The notes under the pieces: model-generated | The model's input: the letters and a program-made list of their open reading frames with translations, nothing else | What the model was told of the DNA's origin: nothing | The model's database searches: none | Assembly (NCBI RefSeq): GCF_032854445.1 | Contig: NC_088301.1 | Span: forward strand, 23,472,226 to 23,536,225 | Direction of reading: 5' to 3' | DNA length: 64,000 nt | DNA from: Liolophura sinensis | Taxonomy: Eukaryota; Mollusca; Polyplacophora; Chitonida; Chitonidae | Program-made: the position numbers and the translations under genes | In this document: positions 13,457 to 24,200 of the stretch, one piece after another | How positions within the stretch are numbered: the stretch's first letter is position 1 | Layout of the letters: every line of letters starts with the position of its first letter

Positions 13457-14659
13457 CATATGGGGGAATCGTGTTATTGTGTCACTTGGCAACATGGACT
13501 ATCCCAGCTTCTCCCCCTATTAAAGCCTACACACATCAGCTATAGCCAGCGGTATTGTTGATGACAGGTTCTGGTGTAGTCAGCATGCAGATGCTTTGTC
13601 AGGTGGAATACAGGCAATAAGATACCCCTGCTCGGAGAGTCTTCCGTGGAAATGATGATGTCTGGGGATGCAATGTTGACCAGATCTAAAGTGATCCTGT
13701 ACAATCCTGGTGTTATGCTAATGTGCTCTTAGCTATGTGCCAACTGTGTGATGTGCTGTGTTAAGCCTGTGACTTTTTGCTCTAATATGACCCACGAGAC
13801 ATTGAGGAGGGGGAGGGTGGGGCTCATAGAATCTCCTCACTGGGCTGTGGTAATGCACTGATGCCATAACGTACTGAGACCGTTTATTTGTTGTCGTCGA
13901 GCTGGATAATTACTATGACTATTATGTATTGGGGGATGGAGCAAGGAAACAATTGCTACATGTATCAATAATAATGAAAATAGTGTGATAAGAAAGGTTC
14001 GTTGATAACTGGATTTACACTTATATTTGGTTAAGGAATGGAGCTTTATATCTGCTGTCTGCAGGCAAAAAAATGATTGTATTGGCACCAATGTTAGGCT
14101 GTGTAATAAACCTTTATGGCTTCTGTCTCTAAGCAAAGAATATTCCTATAAACAGTGGTGAACAGTTAATCAGTACAGTGTCAAGAAGGTAGAAACCATG
14201 TATTACACAATAAGGATGGACAGCTGGATAAGCCAGGAAAGCTCCAATGCATCTCTTACAAATGACCTCAATGTCTGGTCACTGTCTGATGGACACAATA
14301 TCTGGTCAGCCTGACCATATATAGTCTAGTTTCTAAATGACAAGTATTGACCAGCACCGGTCATTTCCACTCCACCATACCGATCCAAACGGAATTGACC
14401 TGATCAGGACACTATTGACCTGTAACCCACATATAGATGACCTGGATGAGAGTGAAGGAACAGACATGGTTATTGATTGGCTTATACCTGCTTTTTTCTT
14501 CTGACAGGGAACTGAAACATCAGTGGATTGAGTTTGCAAAGATTTGAATGAGAAAGGATCTGATTGATAACCAGCTGAAAATGGATGATATGCTGAAACT
14601 TCATGAGGAATGAAATTTTTGTTCCAAGGGTTAATTTTGGGGGAATAAATTAGTCGGCA

Positions 14660-15061
14660 ATGTCTAGGAATGTAGTGAAGAATTTATTGTCGAAGACAAG
14701 ATCAAGGAGCCCAAACAAAAGTTTTACCGAGGGTGAAGGTCGTTCAGGGTCATGTATGCCTGAAATCGCACAAGTTGCAGACCACACCTTATCTCATAAT
14801 GGTTCAAAGCTGCTTGGAAGCTTGGCCACTAGGTGTAACTCTTCATTGGGCACGTGCAAGCAGCAAAGCATCAATGGATCCAGAGTGTTTGCAACTGCCA
14901 AGCTTTGCGAGCAATGTGGTCATTGTTTCTACTGCTCCTGTAACAGTAACACTCGTTTGTCTCCAGATTCTACTGTTATGTTCACGTCTAAACATTACTG
15001 GGGTATTCCAGAATTTGGATTTAAAATTAACATTGGTATTACAAAGAACCTGGCCCTTAAG
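14660..15061 (+). CDS. Candidate alternative first coding exon B (134 codons)
   Basis: ATG at 14660 follows an in-frame TAG at 14651-14653, so this is the first possible start. The frame stays open for 134 codons and ends in phase 0 at AAG|GTGAGT (GT at 15062). The N-terminus is Arg/Ser/Lys-rich (MSRNVVKNLLSKTRSRSPNK), as in disordered heads of other spectraplakin isoforms. The middle has a cysteine cluster (CEQCGHCFYCSC). It is splice-compatible with the phase-0 CH2 exon 6 kb downstream. No known domain is recognised; length and donor position make it the best of the two distal candidates. Confidence 0.45.
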
Positions 15062-18000
15062 GTGAGTAACTAAATCTCAAACCTCTGCTTGTTTGCTAAA
15101 TATTGATGATAAAGTTTGTCCCAGGTCGTAAACATTTGTGGACAGCTGTGGGTGGCTATGGGCAGTCCAGAACTGTTCAACCCTGCCAACAGGGGTTACC
15201 AGTTTCAAGTGTTTATCCCAGTAAAAGAAACCCCACCTTATCAGTCAGTCCTGTGAAGGTCTGACTATCTGGATGGTGTCAAAATATTGTGTAGAGATTA
15301 TGACAGTGTATACCCAGCACTTTTGACTGATGGTTCTAGTTTTTCTAAACATGAAAGGCCAAGGCTTTGGAAGCATGTCTGTGTAATGGACAGAGGGGTG
15401 TGCTTGGAGTTGGAGAATTAGGGAGATGGGGCAGATTCCTCCTTAGATAGCCCTTTGGGGGGGATGGGAAGCAGGGGATCCATCTGCTGCCCCCAGCTGG
15501 TTGCTATATATCTTGGTAGTTGGTGTGTGCATCAAGGAATCAGAAGCTGTGCACAAGGTTATAGTATCACAACATATCTAAAACATAAAATGAATATCAA
15601 GGGGCCTTCACTTACCCTTCAATTGATAACTCAGCAAGGAAACTAGCTCTTGACCATTGTTTAAATATTGAGTGTTTGAGAGCAGCTCCTGCTTTAAATA
15701 AGGGGGTGTGTCCATGGAACAGGATTTTATATACTTACAGAACTTTAACATATATTTAACATTGTCCTGAAAAGGTTTTCACAGAAATGAGCTAGACAGC
15801 AATTTAGTTCATGGCTTCCAAAATCAATGTGTTGAATTTGCAGTGCACTTATGGGCTGGTGCGTGAGAATGTCAGGGCGATCTTGTGGCGGTGTCGGCTA
15901 CAATTGGATTCCGATCACATACTTGGCACAGCCTCAAACCTTGGCAGGCGTGTTGTTGTGGAGCTGTAAAGCTACCCCTCTCTGGTTCGCATTTGTCGGT
16001 TACTGTTGTCAAGGAGAAAAGAGAATTCCAAGATGCGCAAAAATGTAGATTACGCAGAGTGTTGTCCATTAAATATTTCTTGCGATAGGATAGGGAAAAA
16101 GCTATGAAACTGTTATGTTTAGTTATGTTCAGAAATTGTCAGAAACGATCATGTTTTGAATTCAAGCTTTATTTTACTCTTTGCCTGATATTTTATGATG
16201 TGTTTTTTTTTTTGTTTTTTTTTTTGACACGGTTGATCTGCTTTGTCTGTGATTTATCAAAGTCTTCATAAGAAGCTAATTACACCATGTGCATTAACAT
16301 CAAAGCCAAATAAAATATAATTTTATATGTCCTCATAATTATCAGTTCAGGTATTGTCATTAAGTATATATGTATACAGATGTATCCAGATTTCCTGGGA
16401 ATTGTATGGCTGTTATATCATATGTTTTCTTGGAAAAGAGTTTTGGGCGGAAAATTTTTGCTCTGAATCTAGGATTAAATGATTTATACAGTATTTTGGG
16501 GCAAGATTTATGAATGGGTTGGGCATGTGGCAAATAAATTCATTGTATGTAGAAGTAATTATCAAATCTTAGCCCCAACTGTACAGTAATGTTCACGTCT
16601 GTTAGTGATATAAAAATATGACATGTCCTTGTATATGTTCATGTTGGACATCTGGGGACCTTGTGATTTCATTGAACCATGGAGATTGAGCTAGGATGAG
16701 TTCCCCATATGTTACTGTTGATTTACTCACAGTGGACATTGGACTACTGTAACAACTTAACCAGTAAGGGATAGACAGACAGTGCTTCACACATGTTCCA
16801 CAATAACAACTGGCCAGGCGGTTTGTCCATTTTCTGACCATTCAACGGGAGGGTAAATAGACCTGGAAAGAGCCTGAGGTATTTAGCCATGTGTTGATGA
16901 GCTCAGGAATCAAGGATACATCTCACCCCTCCCCTGGCCCTTTCCTTTACTCAGTGGGTGAATGCAATGGGAGTATGAGTAGAATGACTTCCTCTGACAG
17001 AACCAACAGAGTTGATTACTACAAGAAAGAAGCAAGGGTATACTCTTAAAATAAAAAAAAAAACATATATGCAAAAATCATACTCTACCTGGTGCCATGA
17101 AAGGCTCAATTGATACAGATGTCAGATTTTGTGACATTTCAATGGGAAGAGGGTACTGTATATGTTTTCATTGTACATAAGTTTTCTGTATAATTTTGTT
17201 GAATCATTTTTCACTGCAAATAAAGACTAAATGCTTATATATGGCTGCACATCGATGTGAAAAATAACCATTCCGTTTTGTAATTCACAGATAGTTGTTT
17301 CAAACTACCCTTAGTTGCTACAGTTACTAATGTGTCTGCCAGGCCCAGGTGTTGACAGTTTAAACAAATAAACGTTGCCACAAGCTGTCTTCCAAATAAT
17401 CCCACCTCCAATTCCCTCCCATTGTAACCATCCTCTGCCACCCAGATACCCTTGATGAGGAGTGATTGTATGTTGCCCTTTTGCCTTCACTTAAGCTCAA
17501 AGGACAAACGTTCATGCAGCATACCTTTGATGCTCTCATTATAGTTGTTTTGCAGCTTACAAAAAAAGCACCCTTTCTAAAAACTTTCTTATTGGCTTTA
17601 CGTTTTTTTTTTTAGGTCACTCTCTTGTAGGCTATGACTGATACCAGCTTTTCAACAACTTTTTCTTTCATGTAAATAAACCTGTAACTGAACACAGAGC
17701 CATCTAAAGGATGTGTATATGTTTTTTTTTCTTGTACAAGAAGGTTCTTTTCATTGCCGACTTTTCATTAACCTTGCCTCTATCCAAAACTTTTACATTT
17801 AAGTTGCTAACCTGTCCATTTTAATAGATTTGAGATAAAACATTTGGTAGAGAATGAAATATTAAAAGGCAGGCATCAGTGTTGGTGCTGAATGCTGATT
17901 TGATATTCACATCCAGTGTTGTCTTACAGCTGACTAGCTAGACATGTGCTAAAAGTAGTATGAAAGTCCTGCAAGGCTGTGAAATGATTGCTATGTCCTA

Positions 18001-19967
18001 GGGTATGTTTGAGCTGCCTGGAAGTGGCTTACACAGGAACCCTTAAGCACAAGATATTGTTTACTGCGTAGATTTGTTACATTTCTGTAGTAGATAGTAA
18101 GTTTAGTGTAATAGTCCATATCTGGCACATCTGCTATCTGTAAAAGAGAGTCTGTAGCTTACTGTAGCATGGCTCTGTGTGTTTTTTCCCCTCTTATCCA
18201 GTCACAGTGTCTCTTGTCTCATATGCCATCTGCAGTCTGGAGTAGGGATTCTCTGGTGCACATGACACCCTCTTCCTTCTCTGAAAGCGCTGTTATCTTT
18301 GTACTTTTTTTGGCTTGCTCCTTATGACATTGTCGGCCATCAGAGTCAGGTTACGGAGAATGTCAAAGATGTCAAGTTTCATAAGGCTCTTAGGACATTT
18401 CCAATGGGTAGGGGCGCCCCTACAGCAGCATACAAACCATACCTTGGTTACAGAAGCAACTTCCAGAACCAGATTGTGTAATACCAAGGGAAACAGTGTT
18501 TAGCACTTCCTGGCATCGTTTCTTTAGTGCGGGAGTTAACGACTGTTCACTTCTCAACCATAGACATGTTGTGTAACTGACTGATACAGTGTTAATTTTG
18601 GGCGAGTTGTCTCCGGTGTTACTGCCTAAATGAATCATGGAGTCCTGGGGTCATTAATCACAATATGTGATTTGGATAGACCTTCATCTTTACTTTGCTG
18701 CATTGTTCAACAGTGTTATATTTTCATGGGTGTGTTTCAGTGTTCCTACGGTAGTGAATCATGGAATATGTGATAAATGTGTGTCATTTGGATATCCGTT
18801 ACCTTCTACTTGGGAGCATTAGTCCATTGTGTTAGATTTCCATGGATGAAGTTCAGATTATTCATGGATGAATCATGGAATATGTGATATATGTTTGTCA
18901 TTTGGACATATGTCACCTTTTACTGTGAAGCATTGGTCCATTGTGTTGAATTTCCATGGACGAAGTCTAGTTCCTGCATGGATGAATCATGAAATATGTG
19001 ATATATGTTTGTCATTTGGATATCCTTCACCTTTTACTGTGAAGCATTGGTCCATTGTGTTGAATTTCCATGGATGAAGTCTAGTCCCTGCATGGATGAA
19101 TCATGGAATATGTGATAAGGCATTGGAATATACTTCTTCAGCAATCTGCAAGGATGCTAAATTAATTCTACTTCAACAAAATTAATCCACTGCTAATTCA
19201 TTTGTAAGGCTAGGATAAGCCAGTGCCATTATTATAATCTACTATATCTTTTACCGTTCTGAACTGTTCACTTCTTCCAATGGGGACTGGTCCCATAAGC
19301 TACCAGGCTGATCTTATGTTACCAGGAGTTAACGCCTACAGTGTGTACAAGTGCGATCAACTAATCTGATTTGTATATACCTTGTACAGCCTACCATATG
19401 GGTTATTAATGTGATTGGTTTTCCAGCTTGTACAGGCAGATTACTGGTTGTAATCCTATGGCAGTGGTCATGATGTAATGACCTTTGCAGAAAGTGTGAC
19501 AGACATTCAGGAGGGGTTTAACTCTGGAGCGGATACCTTTATATTTTCTCCATGCTGTCCTATGTAAAGGCGCAGGGCTGCTGTTTGTGGTGTCTAGTAT
19601 GAAACAGTTATGAAAATATTGGAAATATTTTGAGGAATGGATTTAAGACTATTTTGTGTGGAGCCTTCACAGCAACACTGGGTGGATTATTGTTTTAGTA
19701 CACATTGACCTTAAATCCTTCGGTGAATTCTTTTGCAAGAACTAGCTCGGTTCTTGGTACGAAAAAATGTGTGACATTGGAGCTTTTCGTGAAGTATGTT
19801 TTGAGGGCAGATTGGTTTTTGCTGACTGTGTATTTGCTTGTGGATTTAGGGAAGTAAAACACTGAAGTGCCTGTTTGTGGGCATGTCAGCTTGGTGATCG
19901 TGTCATTTCTCACCTGGTCTGACCTCAAGCCACATTTACCTGCTCAGATTTTAATTACTGCAGCAGC
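15062..19967. other. Non-coding stretch, probable intron
   Basis: Nothing coding is recognised. It contains T-rich tracts near 16200-16225 and a 114-bp tandem repeat at 18632-19118; the short open frames across the latter are products of the repeat. Confidence 0.5.
18632..19118 (+). repeat. 114-bp tandem repeat (about 4 copies)
   Basis: The unit begins 'gaatcatggaatatgtgata' at 18756, 18870, 18984 and 19098 (partial), exactly 114 bp apart, with a diverged copy at 18632. The units carry 'gtcatttggatat' and 'ttggtccattgtgttgaatt'. Non-coding minisatellite. Confidence 0.9.
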
Positions 19968-20024
19968 ATGTTTAGGTGTTTCAAAAAGAAAAAGAAAAAG
20001 ACCCGTAAGACTACAAAGAGAAAG
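19968..20024 (+). CDS. Candidate alternative first coding exon C: short polybasic N-terminus
   Basis: A 19-codon exon starts at ATG 19968 and ends at AAAG|GTAAGA (GT at 20025) in phase 0, about 1 kb upstream of the CH2 exon. It encodes MFRCFKKKKKKTRKTTKRK: one cysteine beside a run of lysines and arginines, 12 of 19 residues basic. Such tails can bind acidic membrane lipids, and the cysteine could be acylated; both are inferences. Proximity and phase support a proximal alternative promoter, giving an isoform with CH2 only. Confidence 0.5.
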
Positions 20025-21056
20025 GTAAGACACAACCCTGTGCTGTAAATGTGTGTTGAAAGACAGAAGGCTGTTGTGAAACGTGATACATTCTAACAAG
20101 CTGTTTGTTAACAAGTCATGGTTTTGACTTCAGTAGCTAGACATATATAAAAATGGCTCAGTTTGCCAGAGCAGTATGAGCATACTGTATATGTAGGACA
20201 GCATTGTGCTTGTATTAACAGCATTAAACCCATGTCCATCAGTTAATCTTTGTATACATCATGTCAATTAGTAGTAGTTCTTTGTGAATTAGTATTAATT
20301 CTTTGCAAAGATTTGACTTATAACACATGTACAGGTACATGTATGTATACGGTGTATGTTAGCGTTCGTTGATTTTGTACTTGATTTAGGGACGGTAGCT
20401 TATTATTTATGTTGAGAACATTTTGTTGTGATAGGCTTAATAGGTTTGTACATAGCTTAGTTTGTCCAAACCCATGCGTAATGAGATAAAAATTGGTGGT
20501 ACAAACACACTTATAACTCATTGCATTTTGCATCAAAATATTCCAGGCGAAGTCAGGAGATCAATTTGAGTGCTGCTTTGTCTATTCCACCCCTAACCTG
20601 ATAAGAGTGGTAGAAATAACCTTGTTCATTTGTCACTGTAAACTGTTAGATGTATCTTGCTTGCATGTTTGTTATGAAAGTAATTACAATTTTTCCATAG
20701 CTTCCATAGCCCAATCTGTTCAGTGATCACCCGTGAAATGTCATGTTGGCATACTAAAGAAACTACGAAAAGAAACAAAACAATAGTCCTCATGACTAAT
20801 TAAAGTGTGACGTCAGAGATCAGTGTGATTGATGTTTTGTCTGTTCTGCACCTGATTGTTAAATAGTTTGGGAAAAATAACCTTGTTGATTTCTCACCTG
20901 AAGAATTGTCATTGTAGTTTTGCTTGTTTAACAACAATCTAATAAGCTTCCATCGTCTGCCAAGTCTTCAATAATCACCAGTGGTGTGTCGAAATATGCC
21001 AGTGACATAATCTTTACTACTCAGATTCATGGGGACTGTTTGTTGTATGTTTTCAG

Positions 21057-21223
21057 GTATCCGATGTCGTCGTTCCAGGACAGCCAGAAGACTTATCCGC
21101 CAGAGAGTCTTTGTTGTTGTGGAGCCGGCGCACCTGTGAAGGGTATCCCGGAGTTAAAATTAGTGATTTCTCGCGGAGTTGGCGAGATGGCCGAGCATTC
21201 CTCTCCATCATTCACAGACACAG
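21057..21223 (+). CDS. shot/MACF1/DST: Exon 1: N-terminal half of CH2 domain
   Basis: Acceptor TTTCAG at 21051-21056, donor GT at 21224, 167 nt, phase 0 in and phase 2 out. It encodes residues 1-56, starting VSDVVVPG and including [32 protein letters not shown]. This matches the start of spectraplakin CH2 (an 'ISDI' lead-in, LLLW, and the W.DG..F..L.H core). The previous exon in family members encodes the end of CH1, which is not seen in this window. Confidence 0.93.
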
Positions 21224-24200
21224 GTATGTGCTGCTGCCATTTGTTTACGCTTAACGCCTATAAGGTGTACACCTCAGTGTGAAGTATAGATGAGGTATAT
21301 ATGAGTGTAAGCCTCATGTACACCTTAGTGTGAGGTGTATATGGGGTGTACACCTCATGTACCCCTTAGTGTGAGGTATAGATGAGGTGTATGCCCTATC
21401 TTTGTTATCTGAGTTGTACTGTACCTCAAGTACACCTCAACCATATACCTATACCTCAGATGTACCTCAAGAACTTTGAAAAAAGTCAACACTTAAATGA
21501 ATGATGTACATGAAGTACACCTTAGTAACTTTGAGAGTTTGAGCTGTTTTTTGAACGCGAGATAATGTACCTCAAATACACCTCAGAAACAGACATGAGG
21601 TGTACACCTCAGTGTGAGGTATGGGTGAGGTGCATTTGGGGTGTACGCCTCATGATCGCATAGATGAGGTGTATATCCCATCTATATTATTAGACGTGTA
21701 CTGTACCTGAAGTACACCCCAGCCATATACCTCTACCTCAGATGTACCTCAGGAAGTTTGACATCTTAGAAAATGTACTTTAGATACACCTTAGAAACTT
21801 TGAAAGTTAAAAGAAGTAAATGCTGTACTTCAGGTACACTTCAGCCACTTTTTTTAAGTTTTAAAACAAGAGATCACATTTTCATTTTACTTCAGACAAA
21901 ATTGTGAGTACAGAATTACAAATATTTTTGTGCAAGAAAAAATGTTTACTAAATGAATATATGCCTTTGTCTCACCCTATAATGACTTAGCATTCAGTGT
22001 GCAAATCTTGACCACTCACAGTGCTTGGATATATTTGCCCCTGATTATTCCAAGATGGCTGCCTTGAACAGGGCTCATAGATATTCCAGGCTGTGGGAAG
22101 ACAACCCAATTATGCACTGATTGATGCTTTCTGGGTCAGAATTTGTAACATGTTTGGGCAAACGAACAGTTCTAAAAGGCATAGAAAATGAGTAACACTA
22201 AATTTTGATCAAGCAGCTAGAAAGCCTCAATGTAAATGTGTGTCACAAATGAGATTTACAGATACCGTAAATACAAAGCATAGCATGCTCTTGAAAAACT
22301 TACTTAAATTTATCTATAATTTACACAGCCAATATATTAGTGTTTTGGGCTTGTTTTCTATCAAAATAAAAGCGAAAACAGTATATATCCACCTTGCCTA
22401 TAAGCATGTACCTCCACCGTACCTCAGATACATCTCAGGCATCATATTTTTTACCTAATATTTACAGGGTGTGCCTCCACTAAGGTGTACTATAGGTGTG
22501 CTTGAGGTACCAATTTGCACAATTGGCAGTAGCTCAGATACACCTCAAATACACCTCAAATATACCTTAGACAAACCTCAGTTCAGATATGCTACACCTC
22601 AATGGTACACCTTAGATATACCTCAAGTATAACTCTAGTACACCTTATAAGGATAAGGGTATTGTTGTCTTGTATGATTGGCCTTATACACCGTAGGTGA
22701 GAATGGTTTGCTTACATGATGGCGATCTCAGTGTGAGGAGAGACTCATTTAAGATGATTCTTAAAAGCTTCATCCATTTTGAAACAAGTACCAGCAATTG
22801 TTTCTGTTTATACCATTAGATGTCCACTATTGTTTGTTAATAAGCTAAGAGGAAATGTATGTATTTTCACTCAGAAGAATTATCTATGCCTGAAAGAACT
22901 AGAAAGGTCTAGAAATTGACTTTATTCCTGTGCAAAAAGAAGTTAAGGTCATGAAATATCATTGTTGTATAACACAGTCCCATTTTCCATAAAGTAGGTT
23001 TGAAAGGTTTCAGTTACCCATTAAGCTGCATATATCTTGCCTAATTAAAATAATACATTGTTTCCTTTTGACTGTTGACAGGCCAGACCTGGTGGATTAC
23101 AGACGCGTGTATTCCCAGAATGCTAGGCAGAACCTGGAGATGGCCTTTACAGTGGCCGAGAAAGACTTTGGAGTCACCAGATTATTGGACGCAGAAGGTA
23201 TTAAGGACCGTTCCATTTTTTGATAATACTGCGTTGATTTCTCTGCATCAGTGAGATGTTTATAAAATGCTTAATAAAATGGACATGTGTTAGAGATAAC
23301 AGTGCATGTGAAAAAAGGGACTAAATGTGACAAAAGTATGTTGACCATCAAAATTTTGCTTTGTCCTTCTTTTTGAAAGGTTAGTAATACAATGTGTAAG
23401 AAGTTACAGTGAAACATACCACCTGGAAACAACTGAAGTGACCAAAATTGCTGATCTTGTTGCTTGTGTTTGTTGTGACAAAAATGTGAAAAAAACATAA
23501 TGTGCCAAATTGTGAAATATCTGTGGAGGCAATACGTAATGAATTCAGATTGTGTTCTGTAATTCCTGATACATTTAGTGGCATATCATTAATTGGTCCA
23601 TCTCAGACATTTTATTTATAGAAAAAAATAGTACATGATGAAAAGCCTTTTTTTTAATAATTGGTGTTGGACAATTTAGTATATACAGTATCAGCCTTGT
23701 AAACTGTTTGATAGCCAGCTTGGCTCGACACTGACAGTGACAGAAACTCTTGATGATCCTTTCACTTTTACTTTCAGACATCGATGTGGCCCACCCTGAT
23801 GAGAAGTCTGTGATTACCTACGTTTCGTCATTGTACGATGTCTTCCCTGAGGTGCCTACAGTGGAGCAGTCTCTTCGAGACAACGTAAGTCTCCTAGCCC
23901 GATAAGTTTGTGTGTATTTAATGCTGTATCTATAGTACAAGCACATGTACTTGTGTACTTACCAGTAAAACACTTGCCAGGACATAGTGTGATCATGCCT
24001 GGGTTTGCTGGTTGGCTGGACAGGCTATTAATAGCAAATGCAGAAATTTAAGTATGAGAAAAAAATATCTCAAGACAAAGGCCTTACTTGATAAGGTGTC
24101 TGTTCCTGTACACGGTCACCAAACAGATGGTTATGTTTGGATTGAGGAGGGGGAAGGGGTGAAATGACGTAATCAGTATTGTAGGTGATTACAAATATAG

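Larger units (their letters stand above)
4228..14659. other. Non-coding stretch, probable intron or inter-promoter region
   Basis: AT-rich, with only short random open frames. Visible items: dispersed repeat at about 5020-5200, degraded SINE at about 5995-6168, C homopolymers (14 at 8218-8231, 16 at 10219-10234), a diverged partial duplication (about 12658-12745 against 12782-12870) and a hairpin at 13426-13456. I see no coding exon. Confidence 0.5.

Noticed and set aside
18868-19077. 69-codon frame with two identical halves
   Set aside because: It lies wholly in the 114-bp minisatellite and shows no likeness to plakin repeats despite the 38-codon period.
1-21056. Search for a CH1 exon (KTFTKW or DLRDG...LLEVLSG type motifs)
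   Set aside because: None seen by eye in any plus frame. It may be left of the window or absent; I do not claim loss of CH1.
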